NCBI RefSeq assembly: GCF_051131155.1
Contig: NZ_CP159508.1
Coordinates: 806,001 to 870,000 of the forward strand
Length of the DNA: 64,000 nucleotides
Reading direction: 5' to 3'
Source: Pseudanabaena minima
GTDB taxonomy: Bacteria > Cyanobacteriota > Cyanobacteriia > Pseudanabaenales > Pseudanabaenaceae
A model generated the notes under the pieces. That model ran no database searches. It was not told the DNA's origin and saw only the letters and a list, made by a program, of their open reading frames with translations. A program made the translations under genes and the position numbers. This document shows positions 8,680-18,361 of the stretch, piece after piece. Every line of letters starts with the position of its first letter. Positions within the stretch are counted from its first letter, which is position 1.

Positions 8680-8793
8680 AAAAAAGTTTTATTAGGTTGG
8701 TCTAACCGTATCCAATTTTACATTGATTACAAGCTAATTATGTAGGCAGGTTTGAATTTTGTTGTCCTGTAGGTACAATAAAATTCAAATTTA

Positions 8794-10296
8794 TTATGTC
8801 AGTGAGAAATTAGGAATCAAGGATTTTGCCATATTTCTTAGGGTTTGATTAAGCGATCGCGCAATCTGGATATGAGGTTCATCGGATTCAATCGGCAAAA
8901 TCTGAGTCATGTTGCCATGACTAAATTGTTGAATGACTAGATTTGCTGCTTCTAAACCAGTGACATAGGCTTTTTCCTGTGACCATGAGCCGTGATTGGT
9001 AATTACCCAGTCACCACTCATATATAAATTTGGGAAACTGGTAATGGCTCTAAGCAAATGCTGATAACTGCCTGGAGCAAAATGGGTCACCGCACGAGGC
9101 AACCGAATTACACTGCTATCGACAACTTTAGCCGTCTCAAATTCTGGTAAACAAGAAGCAAGATATTTCTGAACGATCGCCACAATTTCTTGATTATCGA
9201 GGGGCAAGAATTGATTAGCATGATAAAAATCGACTTCGATCACGGAGCCAGTTTCGTCAGTATATTCATCATGGAGCGCATTGAGATCAAAAAATGTCCA
9301 GCCTGTAGTCACATCAAAGCCAAAGCAGGCATTAGATGGACGGGGAATCTTGATTTTGCGATCGAACCATAGCCTTACCGCCAATACATCGATCGCACCT
9401 AAGTTCATCAAGTTACGGAATTCCCTACGTTTTTGCAAAGCAGGGCTACTAGAGACAATTTTCTGCATTCCCGAAATGCCTACGGAAAAGATTACCGCAT
9501 CGGCTTCAAAGCTTTCATTGCCACAAATTACCCCTGTAACTTTGCCAGAATGATCAACTTGGACATCACTGACGCGGCGATTAGTGAGGATTTTGCCGCC
9601 AAGCTCTTTAATGCGATCGCACCAAGGTTTAAAGATTTTTTCGCCTACAGTGCCGCGACACCAAACCACATCAAAATCTGCTTGATGCGCCAAGATAAAG
9701 TAATACAGCATTCCCAAAGCCGCCGCCGCCGAGCATTGCTCCCCAGGAGCAAATAAACCAACTAACAGCATTGGCTCGAAGGATTCGCGATAAAGCCGTT
9801 CCGATACGCCATACTGACGGAATAGTTCGCGGGCAGTGATACCGTCGTAACGCTTCCATGCGTCGTCAGAGTTATCAAAATCGACGACAGCATACATTAG
9901 AGGTAATGCTGAGAGGCGATCGCTTAATGGCAATCTCTTAAACTGCGTATAGGCAAATGTGCCAAGGGGTGAAGGTAAGCGTGGCAAGTCTTGAAAAATT
10001 GGTGATTCAACTTCTAAACCTGCGGGTGAATATTGCGCTGATCGCGTCCAAGGAGTGAAAGGCTCAAGATCTAATTCTTTGACTAGGGAGAAAATATTAC
10101 GGTAGGGATACCAAAATCCATGAATTCCCGCTTCGACTGATCGTCCCTTTTCTGTTTTCCATCCTGCAACCAATCCTCCAGTTTGTGATCCCGCCTCTAA
10201 TAAGGTTACGTCATAGCCTTGTTTGGTGAGTTGATAGGTTGCGCCCAATCCAGCCCAACCTGCACCAACGACGATTACTTTTGGTCTTTCGGTCAT
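8794..10296 (-). CDS. FAD-dependent oxidoreductase, carotenoid-desaturase-like
   Basis: The 500-residue flavoprotein starts with the Rossmann dinucleotide motif VVGAGWAGLGATYQL and an Glu ligand for the ribose (LLEAGSQTGG). The C-terminal FAD motif is YMSGDWVITNHGSWSQEKA followed by a glycine-containing helix. The layout is that of the amine oxidase/phytoene and zeta-carotene desaturase superfamily. Divergence from CrtP and CrtQ is clear, so the substrate is unknown; a carotenoid or quinone-like lipid is possible. The PHP gene lies 78 bases upstream on the same strand. Confidence 0.75.
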   Translation of the reverse strand: MTERPKVIVVGAGWAGLGATYQLTKQGYDVTLLEAGSQTGGLVAGWKTEKGRSVEAGIHGFWYPYRNIFSLVKELDLEPFTPWTRSAQYSPAGLEVESPIFQDLPRLPSPLGTFAYTQFKRLPLSDRLSALPLMYAVVDFDNSDDAWKRYDGITARELFRQYGVSERLYRESFEPMLLVGLFAPGEQCSAAAALGMLYYFILAHQADFDVVWCRGTVGEKIFKPWCDRIKELGGKILTNRRVSDVQVDHSGKVTGVICGNESFEADAVIFSVGISGMQKIVSSSPALQKRREFRNLMNLGAIDVLAVRLWFDRKIKIPRPSNACFGFDVTTGWTFFDLNALHDEYTDETGSVIEVDFYHANQFLPLDNQEIVAIVQKYLASCLPEFETAKVVDSSVIRLPRAVTHFAPGSYQHLLRAITSFPNLYMSGDWVITNHGSWSQEKAYVTGLEAANLVIQQFSHGNMTQILPIESDEPHIQIARSLNQTLRNMAKSLIPNFSLT

Positions 10297-10373
10297 TTAT
10301 TTTTTTAAGTTTTGTTGCTGTTGTGTGCAGGCAAGGGGCTCAAGCCCCTTGTTCCTGAGTTCTGAAATGTTTT

Positions 10374-11072
10374 TCATAGTCTCTTGCTAATCTTAAAGCC
10401 GTGGGAGTCAGTTCCACAGGTATGCATCAATCCGTGAGATTCAGCAAGATGGCGAATTTCTTCAGTCTGGCGCGGACTTGGTTTCCAAGGATCGCTATTG
10501 TCATAGCCATAATAAGTCTCTACACCATCAATTCCTAGGGCGGCGGCCGCTGGGATCAAGTCTTCAGGCGATCGCCGATATCGTGCAGGATGCGCTAATA
10601 CTGCTAAACCTCCAGCCAAGTGCATTGCCTTAATCACACTAATTGCTTGATAGTCTAAACCTGCGGTAGTTTTACCCTGCAAATAGGGAAGCATCGCCTT
10701 ATGTTCGGGATCAAATCCATAGCCCAGAATATGCACTTCTGTAAAAATTAGGCTGGCATTTACCTCAATGCCCGACCAAAGTGTTGGCAAAGACTGGGGA
10801 TCGCTAGATTGACTGATTGAGCGATCAAGATACTTTTTGGCAATGTAGTATCCTGCGATCGCATGGTGATCGGTAATAGCAAGATCAGAGACACGTAAGG
10901 CGATCGCCTGCTGAATTAGGTCTACTGGCTGCATTTTGCCGTCAGAATGCACTGTATGTAAATGAAAATTTAACCTGTGCGGACAACTCATGGCATCAAC
11001 GGATGCAAAGATTTTTCGCAGCCTCTTAGTTGCGCTCGACTCTGATATCAACAGGGGAGTTTGAATCACCAT
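10374..11072 (-). CDS. PHP-domain phosphoesterase
   Basis: A 232-residue metal-dependent phosphoesterase of the PHP family. Metal-binding motifs are visible in order: HLHTVHSDG (about 37-45), ITDHHAIAGY, the Glu in SGIEVNA, AHPARY and the C-terminal CGTDSHG. Proteins of this type include 3',5'-nucleoside bisphosphate phosphatases of the TrpH/RnaAM group; the exact substrate here is open. About 30 residues precede the catalytic core. It may be co-transcribed with the downstream flavoprotein. Confidence 0.85.
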   Translation of the reverse strand: MVIQTPLLISESSATKRLRKIFASVDAMSCPHRLNFHLHTVHSDGKMQPVDLIQQAIALRVSDLAITDHHAIAGYYIAKKYLDRSISQSSDPQSLPTLWSGIEVNASLIFTEVHILGYGFDPEHKAMLPYLQGKTTAGLDYQAISVIKAMHLAGGLAVLAHPARYRRSPEDLIPAAAALGIDGVETYYGYDNSDPWKPSPRQTEEIRHLAESHGLMHTCGTDSHGFKISKRL

Positions 11073-11334
11073 GGCAAATCTCTACATAAGCAAATCTTTA
11101 ACAATTCTTAATTTCTTAATCACAATTTTACCCAGATCAGGGCGAGCATCTTAACTTTATTGAAATAAATTCTCAAACTGAGGTAATTGGCGAGCCAATT
11201 ACATTTACCTGCGAGTGCCTCAATCATTACTATCGGGAAAGTTAGTAAGACTCAAGCAGCAGGTAAATTCAATAAGTTTTAGAAAACATTAGGTTCACGA
11301 ATACAACCTAAATAGCACACGTATCTACAGCAAA

Positions 11335-11559
11335 TTAGGGTAATTGATCATACTGAACTTGCTCGATCGCATTGCGGTCAAGATTTTGTCCAGAGGTCTC
11401 GTAATAACTGGATAATAATTGGCGAGTTTCGACTTTCCCTAAATTCGACTCAATTTCGGCAGTGATTGCAACGCATTCATTGCCAGATATATCAATCGCT
11501 CGCTCAACGATTTTGCCATCTTTCCCGATTAAGTACTCGATCCGTTGATACTGCGACAT
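11335..11559 (-). CDS. DUF2997-family small protein
   Basis: A 74-residue acidic protein beginning MSQYQRIEYLIGKDGKI and containing ISGNECVAITAEIESNLGKVE. The pattern RIEY.I..DG.....G..C...T..IE..LG.V matches DUF2997. Members often sit beside Ycf35/DUF1257 and a ferredoxin, but neither is present here. Function unknown; probably cytosolic. Confidence 0.75.
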   Translation of the reverse strand: MSQYQRIEYLIGKDGKIVERAIDISGNECVAITAEIESNLGKVETRQLLSSYYETSGQNLDRNAIEQVQYDQLP

Positions 11560-11624
11560 AATCTATATAATTTTCTCAACAATAACAATTACTAACATTC
11601 TAGCGTCTCTATATCAAAAATTGC

Positions 11625-11700
11625 AAAATGAAAAGTCACGCTTTTCATTTTACCCAAAAGCAGGATAGCGGCACGAAGTGCCGCTATCCTGCTTTTGGGT
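11625..11700. repeat. Two adjacent palindromes
   Basis: A short hairpin at 11625-11651 (AAAATGAAAAG) abuts a perfect 23-bp-arm palindrome at 11652-11700 (ACCCAAAAGCAGGATAGCGG..., loop GAA). TTTTTGCTTTCGTCGA follows, as it also does near 7631-7648, pointing to a common element. Confidence 0.8.
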
Positions 11701-11750
11701 AAATTTTTGCTTTCGTCGAGATGCACCACTAATTCTTGGGTAAGGGGTAG

Positions 11751-12374
11751 TCAAATAACTAACTGACCAAGAGATTTTAAAATTTGTAGTACCTCGTATA
11801 ACTGATTTTCTGACTCAGACAGGGAAAAAACTTTGGATAGGGTATAAATTGGTTCAGCTTCAGAATCTAGTTTGATAAAGCGAAATTCGCGTCCATTAGT
11901 AATCAATCCAAATCTTGTTTTGGTGGCGTTAGGGCTAGAAATCATATAAGTCAAAGCCTGCGGCAAAGCCACCATCACATCATATTGAATGCTTTTAGCT
12001 TCGATTACCAATATCCAGATTGATTGTTGTAGCACTAAGACATCAATCTGCCCTCGTACCACTTCCACTCCATCCTGAGACACTAACTCAATCGATTCTT
12101 CTAGGGTCGTATAAAAAGGTGGATCATAAAAACCTGCAAGGGAAAGCAATGGTGACAAGGTAACCATCTTGACGGTTACTTCTAGCAGTGGTCGATCCGC
12201 AAGATAAAGATATTGTTGCCTTGTGCGATCTAGTTGTTGTTTCTCAAATTCACTAAGCGGGGGAGCCGAAACTAATAAATCAGTAAAAAATGTATCGTTT
12301 CTATCTTGATGTAAGTGAAATTTATTTTTGACATCATATAAGCTGAGCTTTGAAGCCTGTAAGGTTTGAACCAT
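11751..12374 (-). CDS. PD-(D/E)XK nuclease-fold protein, type I restriction HsdR N-terminal-like
   Basis: The 207-residue protein has the core of a restriction-endonuclease-like fold: Asp111 in GQIDVLVLQ, then Glu125-Ala-Lys127 in WILVIEAKS, and a downstream Gln (ALPQALTYM). This is the D...EAK catalytic signature. Stand-alone proteins of this kind are common in cyanobacteria. No methyltransferase, specificity subunit or helicase is nearby, so it is not part of a visible restriction system. Nuclease activity is inferred from the motif only. Confidence 0.7.
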   Translation of the reverse strand: MVQTLQASKLSLYDVKNKFHLHQDRNDTFFTDLLVSAPPLSEFEKQQLDRTRQQYLYLADRPLLEVTVKMVTLSPLLSLAGFYDPPFYTTLEESIELVSQDGVEVVRGQIDVLVLQQSIWILVIEAKSIQYDVMVALPQALTYMISSPNATKTRFGLITNGREFRFIKLDSEAEPIYTLSKVFSLSESENQLYEVLQILKSLGQLVI

Positions 12375-12402
12375 AGCTTTTCTCCTGTTTCCATAATATT
12401 AA

Positions 12403-13434
12403 TTATCTATCAGTTTCTAAAGCCTTACTAACTGATGTGCCATCCATCGCAGTACCAAAATACCAGAGGGAGGCTGCTGCTTCAGCGCGGGTAACTGGCT
12501 TCTGCGGTTGTAATAAGGTTGTAAAGCCAAAGCTGCGGCGAATGTTCGAGAGATCGCGCAGTTGAGCATCGGCAAAAATTGCACTCAAAGCATTTTCACT
12601 AATACGATCGCTATCTTTAAATCCCCATGATTGGCTAACCGACTCTAAGGTAGCACTGGGTAGTGGTTGTCTTAGATCGAGGGGAATTTTCCATTGCACA
12701 AGCTCTTCCCTTAGTAACGGATCATTAGGACGAAAGCTACCTGAGCCGCCGATTAATCCTGCATTAGCTAAGCCTTGAATGATGCCAAAATCAGGATGAT
12801 TATTAGGAATATCCGTAAAACTAGCGCTATCAGTTGGTTGTGCCAGACGAATTTGGCGGCTAGGCTGATTTTTATAGAGGCGATTATTGGTTTCTAATAA
12901 CCATCTGGCATATTCACGACGAGCTACTAAAATATTTGGCTTAAATTGTTGTCCAGTTTTGGGGGTGATTGTTCCTAATTGATTTAAGTCTTTAATCCAA
13001 TTCTTAAGTGAAGCAGGTGCTGTGTCTAGATCACTAAATTCACCAGATTGCATTTGGGAATTAGAAAAGTTTATAAAAAATAGTTCTTTGAGCGAGTTTT
13101 TGTCTGGGGTTGTTTTTTTCAGTAAAGACTGTAGAGAGATCGCCTTCATTGCACTAGACCAGCGATCGCTACTAGTAGGAGAATTAATTGGCTTTGTTGC
13201 AGGTTTTGTTTCGGATTTTGCAGTTAGGGATGGACTGGGTGATGTGGCGATCAGTGTTGGTGGATTGGGATTTTCGGCGATCACCTCAGAAGATGATGGA
13301 CTAGCAGGAGCGATCGCATTTTCCAAAGAACTGCCAATATTTGAACCTTGGCAAGCCGTGAGGAAATAAGTGGTAAGACCGAACAGCAAAAATTTGCAAG
13401 TTTTAGCAGTTAACCGAGATTTGAACTTCATCAA
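12403..13434 (-). CDS. Lipoprotein with S-layer-homology-type domains
   Basis: The 343-residue protein begins with a lipoprotein signal (hydrophobic FLLFGLTTYFLTAC, lipid-acceptor Cys28), then a Ser/Pro/Thr-rich linker (about 35-90). The C-terminal half resembles SLH repeats: FTDIPNNHPDFGIIQGLANAGLI, then GSFRPNDPLLREEL, and a later PVTRAEAAASLWYF. It is probably anchored in a membrane facing the periplasm and may bind the cell wall. Its start overlaps the DUF29 stop by 4 bases (13431-13434), showing translational coupling. Confidence 0.75.
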   Translation of the reverse strand: MMKFKSRLTAKTCKFLLFGLTTYFLTACQGSNIGSSLENAIAPASPSSSEVIAENPNPPTLIATSPSPSLTAKSETKPATKPINSPTSSDRWSSAMKAISLQSLLKKTTPDKNSLKELFFINFSNSQMQSGEFSDLDTAPASLKNWIKDLNQLGTITPKTGQQFKPNILVARREYARWLLETNNRLYKNQPSRQIRLAQPTDSASFTDIPNNHPDFGIIQGLANAGLIGGSGSFRPNDPLLREELVQWKIPLDLRQPLPSATLESVSQSWGFKDSDRISENALSAIFADAQLRDLSNIRRSFGFTTLLQPQKPVTRAEAAASLWYFGTAMDGTSVSKALETDR

Positions 13435-13880
13435 AATTCCACACCAATATCATCAGGAAAACTCAAGTCAAGCAACTGCTCAAGGCTATAAGGACATTCA
13501 TTGGGCAAGATACTTTTCTTGATTGGGGTTTCCGCCAAAATTAGCGCTAATCCTAAGCGATATCCCTTAAGCAGGGCTCTATCTAAGTAAGATTTTAAAC
13601 TAGGGTTATCTGCTAACAGATCTTGAATTTCTTCTCTTTGCAACTGAACTGTGACCTGCCAACTGCGAAATCTCTTTGTGGGTTGATACTGCCATTTCAA
13701 AAGATGTCCAATCAATACACCCAATCGATTCGATAATTCTTGCTGCTTTTGCTTACCCAAAGCCCCTATTTCCTCAACCAAATTCAACAAATCCAATCTA
13801 TCTAAATGCCCTAAGGACAGAAGCTTGGACTGCTCCAATGTCCAGCCATAAAAATCTGTCTCGTATAATCCTGTATTCAT
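13431..13880 (-). CDS. DUF29-family protein
   Basis: A 149-residue soluble helical protein beginning LYETDFYGWTLEQSKLL with LDLLNLVEEIGALGKQKQQEL and LIGHLLKWQYQPTKR. The pattern (YE.DF..W...Q...L..G....D...L.EE...L, then L..HLLKW) is diagnostic of DUF29, a family abundant in cyanobacteria and of unknown function. It is the upstream partner of the overlapping SLH lipoprotein gene. Confidence 0.85.
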   Translation of the reverse strand: MNTGLYETDFYGWTLEQSKLLSLGHLDRLDLLNLVEEIGALGKQKQQELSNRLGVLIGHLLKWQYQPTKRFRSWQVTVQLQREEIQDLLADNPSLKSYLDRALLKGYRLGLALILAETPIKKSILPNECPYSLEQLLDLSFPDDIGVEF

Positions 13881-13929
13881 AGCATTTCTCTATTTGTATT
13901 TTTAGTGGCGATTAAGATGGCAGGATTTT

Positions 13930-13974
13930 AGAGGTAAGGATGGGCGGCGCGGAGCGCCGCCCATCCTTACCTCT
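13930..13974. repeat. Perfect palindrome, 21-bp arms, GGA loop
   Basis: AGAGGTAAGGATGGGCGGCG plus C pairs with its exact complement around GGA. It lies just downstream of the antiporter start/stop gap, 13 bases past the antiporter stop on the minus strand, so it may terminate that gene. Confidence 0.85.
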
Positions 13975-13987
13975 AGATTATGTTAGT

Positions 13988-15790
13988 TCAAGAAGCATTG
14001 CCATCTATCTCAACAAGATTGGTGGTAGGTGGCAACAGAGGCACTATTGGTAATGCACAAGCAATTTCAGGACGGAAATTCGCATAGCGGCTACGACGCA
14101 CCGCAATAATTTCTGTCTGGATATCTTGAGTACTTTCACCCAGACATAGTAGTAGATGTGTAGTTAATTCCAAACTTGTCTCAAAGGTGGGATGCACTAC
14201 TTCCTTCGCACCAAGTTGATAAAGAGTATCAATATCAGCATCTTTTTCGGCTCTGACTACAATATCAATTTCTGGAGAAATAGATATTGCTCTCTGCACA
14301 GCTAGTCTCGTAGCGATCGGGTCAGAAATAGCAATCAACATTGATCGCGCATGATCGATTTCTGCTTTTTCGAGAACGAATGGACTAGCGCAATTGCCGT
14401 ATAGATAGGGAATATTTCGCGATCGCAGAATTTCCACCTTAGATTCTGCATCTTCAATTACCAGTACAGGATAGCCCTTAGACTGCAACAAAGTGACAAT
14501 GCCCTGTCCAATCCGACCATAACCACAAACTACCACATGATCATGGAGTTCCGCATTTGCCGCAAGTTCTTGGGGCATATCCAACTTATTCATCCAAGCT
14601 TGGAGAAATGGCACTTTTTCTAGCAATTCTAAGATTTGTGGTGTTGCCTTGAGCAAGAATGGCGTAACCATTAAAGTTACGGCAGTTGTTCCTAAAATTA
14701 GTAGATATACCCGACGCGATACTAAGCCTAATTTCTGTCCTTCACTAGCTAGTACAAACGAAAATTCTCCAATTTGGGCTAAGCCTAATCCCGCAAAAAT
14801 GGCAACTCGCAATGGATAGCGGAAAATACTTACTAAAGGTACGACGATTAAAAACTTGCCGATCATCACGATCGCCACAAGACTGAGAATTAATTCCCAG
14901 TTTTGGAGCAGAAATACAGGATCAATCAGCATCCCGATCGCTGCAAAAAATAAAGTCGCAAACACATCTCGCAGTGGTTCAACATAGGTGAGTGCTTGAT
15001 CGGCATATTCCACCTCAGAAATCATCAAACCTGCGACGAATGCACCCATCTCGATTGATAAGCCCAACTGCTCAGTCAAAAGCGCAATCCCTAAACACAG
15101 CACGATCACGCTGAGCAAAAATAATTCGCGGCTCTCAGTACCTGCTACCCAGCGTAAAAACGGTGGAATCACCCAAATCCCTACGGCGATCGCGCCACCT
15201 GCAAATAAAGCTGTCACCGACAAAGCTTTGATTACTTCGATCCCCACTGACTCAGGATGATCCAGTGCGGGCAACACCGCCAGCATCAAACCTAATGCTA
15301 AATCTTGGATGATCAACATCCCCAGTGTTACCTGTCCCTGTGCGGACTCAGTGGCATTAGTTTCCATTAAACTTCGTAGCACCACTGCCGTTGATGACAG
15401 CGACAAAATCCCGCCGAGGAAAATCCCTTGGGTTGGGGTATCCACCCATCCTACAAATACTGATACGGCTGTAGTGAGAGCGATCGTCAGCAAAACTTGT
15501 AAACTACCACCACCGAGGGCGATCGCTCTCACCTTATTTAATTGCTTCAGCGAAAACTCAACGCCAAGGGCAAATAGCAGAAAGGCAACCCCAAACTGGG
15601 CAAGAGTTTCAACCTGAATCAATTCTTTGATCAGCCCTAAACCAGTTGGACCAACAACAATGCCGCCAAAGATGTAGCCCAACAAAACTGGTAATCGCAG
15701 AGCCGCCGCCAGTAATCCGCCAAACGAGGCTGCTGCAAGAACAGTTACTAAATCAACAATTAACCGAAAATCTTCTTGCACAGAAACCAA
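13988..15790 (-). CDS. Monovalent cation:proton antiporter (CPA2) with TrkA-N domain
   Basis: The 600-residue integral membrane protein has about twelve hydrophobic segments over residues 10-390, typical of KefB/GerN-type Na+(K+)/H+ exchangers, including LLGYIFGGIVVGPTGLG and FLLFALGVEFSL. A cytosolic NAD-binding TrkA-N (RCK) domain follows from about residue 417 (HVVVCGYGRIGQGIVTLLQ). It probably exchanges K+ or Na+ for protons under nucleotide control. The final 50 residues are a variable tail. It stands alone between the DUF29 operon and the kinase. Confidence 0.9.
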   Translation of the reverse strand: MVSVQEDFRLIVDLVTVLAAASFGGLLAAALRLPVLLGYIFGGIVVGPTGLGLIKELIQVETLAQFGVAFLLFALGVEFSLKQLNKVRAIALGGGSLQVLLTIALTTAVSVFVGWVDTPTQGIFLGGILSLSSTAVVLRSLMETNATESAQGQVTLGMLIIQDLALGLMLAVLPALDHPESVGIEVIKALSVTALFAGGAIAVGIWVIPPFLRWVAGTESRELFLLSVIVLCLGIALLTEQLGLSIEMGAFVAGLMISEVEYADQALTYVEPLRDVFATLFFAAIGMLIDPVFLLQNWELILSLVAIVMIGKFLIVVPLVSIFRYPLRVAIFAGLGLAQIGEFSFVLASEGQKLGLVSRRVYLLILGTTAVTLMVTPFLLKATPQILELLEKVPFLQAWMNKLDMPQELAANAELHDHVVVCGYGRIGQGIVTLLQSKGYPVLVIEDAESKVEILRSRNIPYLYGNCASPFVLEKAEIDHARSMLIAISDPIATRLAVQRAISISPEIDIVVRAEKDADIDTLYQLGAKEVVHPTFETSLELTTHLLLCLGESTQDIQTEIIAVRRSRYANFRPEIACALPIVPLLPPTTNLVEIDGNAS

Positions 15791-15837
15791 CTAAAGAACG
15801 TTGCCACCTATACTTTAGCTTGGATTTTGCTAAACCC

Positions 15838-15874
15838 AAAAGAGAGTTCGGTGTGGAGCGCCGAACTCTCTTTT
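15838..15874. repeat. Palindrome overlapping the kinase stop codon
   Basis: AAAAGAGAGTTCGGTGT pairs with GCGCCGAACTCTCTTTT around GGA, with one mismatch. It sits on the last codon of the kinase gene and likely ends its transcript. Confidence 0.7.
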
Positions 15875-18197
15875 AGATAAACTGGCAAGTGTCATCATCG
15901 CTGCTGCGGAAGAGTAAACTTGGTTGGGTAAAGTCAGTATCATCGGATTGGGATAGGTTACCTTCCGCAGGATGAAACATTGATTTAGCCTCAATCTGGT
16001 CATATAAAGTCTTGACTGCCTGAAGAATATAACTGGCCGACTGATCGTAAGCACTGGGTTCGCTTAGCGATCGCGCTGTTTGCCAGATCAATTTTTCGAC
16101 TTTCTCATAGGATGAATAGGCATAAAATAATTGACGTATCAATCCATCAAGCCCATGAGTTCTCAACTCATGCCAATTATCACGATCAGGATCAAAGGGA
16201 TAGTACAGCACAGAAAAAAGTAAAATCTTTGCCCGCATAGAACTTGTAAATCGCATCAGTTCCAATCGCAAGTCAAATAGATCAACTGCAATTTGCGGAT
16301 CAAAGGGGATTTTACTGAGGCTTTGATGATTGTAATGATCGGGTTGATTGATCGTGGGTACGGGTGGAGCGATTGCAGGACTGACTGATGCCAAATTATC
16401 TTCATAACTGCGATCGGGATAAAGAGGCTCTAACTTGCTGAGTAGCAAATTGCCGATCACAGCATATTCCGAAGGTTTGGACACTCTCTGCACTGACTCA
16501 TGGAGTAAAGCCGTCAATTGCCCAAAAGTAGGCATAAATGATACTAACTCCCTCAAAAGGCTTGCCCAATCAATGCTATTCAGTTGACGTAAATCACTTT
16601 CCCAAACATCTTGATAAGTATAAAACAAGAGCTTTTTTAGCCGCATTTGCTGAGCATCTGTATCAATACTATGGGCTACCCATGCATAAATATCAGATTC
16701 ATCGCTGAGATATGGATCTAGTAATTCATCTTCAGTAAAGCTGAACTCTTGTTCTGATGAGGCTTCCGCAATAAGTGAGTTACTGAGAGGTTCTTTTATG
16801 AAGCTATTTTGAGAAGAATCAAGCGGAGCAATCAGTTGTGCTGAACCAGCATTAATTACTAGATGATTTACTGAGTAAGCAGGAGTTTGACTAGCTGTTT
16901 GAGGATTTCGTTTAAATTGAGAAGAACTTATGGGTTCGGCAATTACTGATGCTGGTATTTGTTGATAAAGTTTAGAGGCTGCATTAAAAACTATTTTGGC
17001 AACAATCAAGTATTGACGCTGTTTTTGGACAGCGATCGTCTTCACAGATTTTACTAAGTTCTCCTTTAGGGCTTCAATATTTGGATATTGTTGATACAAG
17101 TCTTCCAGTAGTTCCACAAAACTAAAATTATTGAGACGAGTGAGATCATTTTCCAAAATACCAGTACATACCAGACATACTAGCTTCTTAGCCCTTACAG
17201 GGTCTTCGCTCATTTCAAGGTCATCTGATACTTCCTCAATCAGCTTTTCCAGAGGACTCTTATTAGTTTTTTCAGGAGGATGAGGAACTGGTGGTAATTC
17301 AGAAAGACTTAGTGGTATAGCTTCGCTAAAAATAGTCTGGGCTTGGGACTGCATTAGTAACGGTTGTAGTGCTTCCAATACATCATTTGCTGATTGATAG
17401 CGTTGGCGAAAATCAAATCGCACCATTTTATCAATTACATCTGCCAATGTAGGCGTGACTTTGGCGCGATCGCGCCAGCAAAACTCACTAGTACTGGGAT
17501 CTTCAGGAATCTGATTAGGCAATACTCCCGTTAGGGCTTGGATAGCTATCACCCCGATCGCGTAGATGTCACTAGCAAACATAGTTTTGCCACTATATTG
17601 CTCATTGGGCATATATCCAGGAGAGCCAATTACCAAGCTAGAAGTATGTCCGAGTTGACTAATTGGCTGAGTGCTAACTTCTTTAACTGCACCAAAATCA
17701 ATTAAGACAATTTTTTTGTCACTAGCTCGACGAATCAGATTACTGGGTTTAATGTCACGATGAATTACCTGTTGACGATGGACAAAGTCGAGGGTTGGCA
17801 AAATATCAGTGAGAAAATCAATCGTATACTGCTCTCCCAAACATTGACCACGCTTAATTTCTTGCGTCAACACATCGCCTTCAATCAATTCTTGAGCGAG
17901 AAAAAATTCTTCATCCTCTTCAAAGTGCGCTAATAAACTGGGGATACATTCATGCCGTCCCAATTTATAAAGTACTTTTGCTTCTTTATCGAATAGTTCA
18001 CGGGAGATTTTTAAAATTTCTGCTTGTGATGACGCAGGCTTAAGCTGCTTGATCACACAGGTAGGGCGATCGGGCAGATATCCATCTTCTGCAATAAAGG
18101 TTTGGCTAAAGCCGCCGCCGCCAAGTTGTTTGACGATTTTGTAGCGCCCAGTCAAGGTTTTACCGAGCATAATCATTTCAGTCACTGCTAGTGTCAA
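15873..18197 (-). CDS. Ser/Thr protein kinase with a long C-terminal extension
   Basis: The kinase domain occupies about residues 13-280: glycine loop QLGGGGFSQTF, Lys50 (CVIKQL), catalytic loop HRDIKPSN (146-153), DFG (167-169) and GSPGYMPNEQY. The remaining 490 residues are helical and lack a recognised sensor domain, but hold three weakly similar blocks of about 80 residues at about 331-412, 514-594 and 652-733. No membrane span is obvious. The longest frame starts with TTG at 18197, which has AAGGA about 11 bases upstream; ATG codons eight and ten residues in (MIMLGKTLTGRY) are alternatives. Substrates are unknown. Confidence 0.85.
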   Translation of the reverse strand: MTLAVTEMIMLGKTLTGRYKIVKQLGGGGFSQTFIAEDGYLPDRPTCVIKQLKPASSQAEILKISRELFDKEAKVLYKLGRHECIPSLLAHFEEDEEFFLAQELIEGDVLTQEIKRGQCLGEQYTIDFLTDILPTLDFVHRQQVIHRDIKPSNLIRRASDKKIVLIDFGAVKEVSTQPISQLGHTSSLVIGSPGYMPNEQYSGKTMFASDIYAIGVIAIQALTGVLPNQIPEDPSTSEFCWRDRAKVTPTLADVIDKMVRFDFRQRYQSANDVLEALQPLLMQSQAQTIFSEAIPLSLSELPPVPHPPEKTNKSPLEKLIEEVSDDLEMSEDPVRAKKLVCLVCTGILENDLTRLNNFSFVELLEDLYQQYPNIEALKENLVKSVKTIAVQKQRQYLIVAKIVFNAASKLYQQIPASVIAEPISSSQFKRNPQTASQTPAYSVNHLVINAGSAQLIAPLDSSQNSFIKEPLSNSLIAEASSEQEFSFTEDELLDPYLSDESDIYAWVAHSIDTDAQQMRLKKLLFYTYQDVWESDLRQLNSIDWASLLRELVSFMPTFGQLTALLHESVQRVSKPSEYAVIGNLLLSKLEPLYPDRSYEDNLASVSPAIAPPVPTINQPDHYNHQSLSKIPFDPQIAVDLFDLRLELMRFTSSMRAKILLFSVLYYPFDPDRDNWHELRTHGLDGLIRQLFYAYSSYEKVEKLIWQTARSLSEPSAYDQSASYILQAVKTLYDQIEAKSMFHPAEGNLSQSDDTDFTQPSLLFRSSDDDTCQFI

Positions 18198-18248
18198 TAT
18201 TTTTGCATTTCCTTAACGTCCTAGCAAGTTAATTTTCGTCTTCTCGCC

Positions 18249-18332
18249 AAATAGGCAATGAAGAGCAGCGCAAAGCGCTGCTCTTCATTGCCTATTTTTT
18301 TGAAAGTGTTGCGAAGCGACACTTTCAAAAAA
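18249..18332. repeat. Two abutting palindromes
   Basis: A perfect 23-bp-arm palindrome at 18249-18297 (AAATAGGCAATGAAGAGCAG..., loop AAA) runs into a second at 18296-18332 (TTTTTTGAAAGTGTTGC, loop GAA, one mismatch). They lie between the flavoprotein 3' end and the kinase start. Confidence 0.8.
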
Positions 18333-18361
18333 TAAATGAGAAGGGGAGTCATTTTGAAAAA

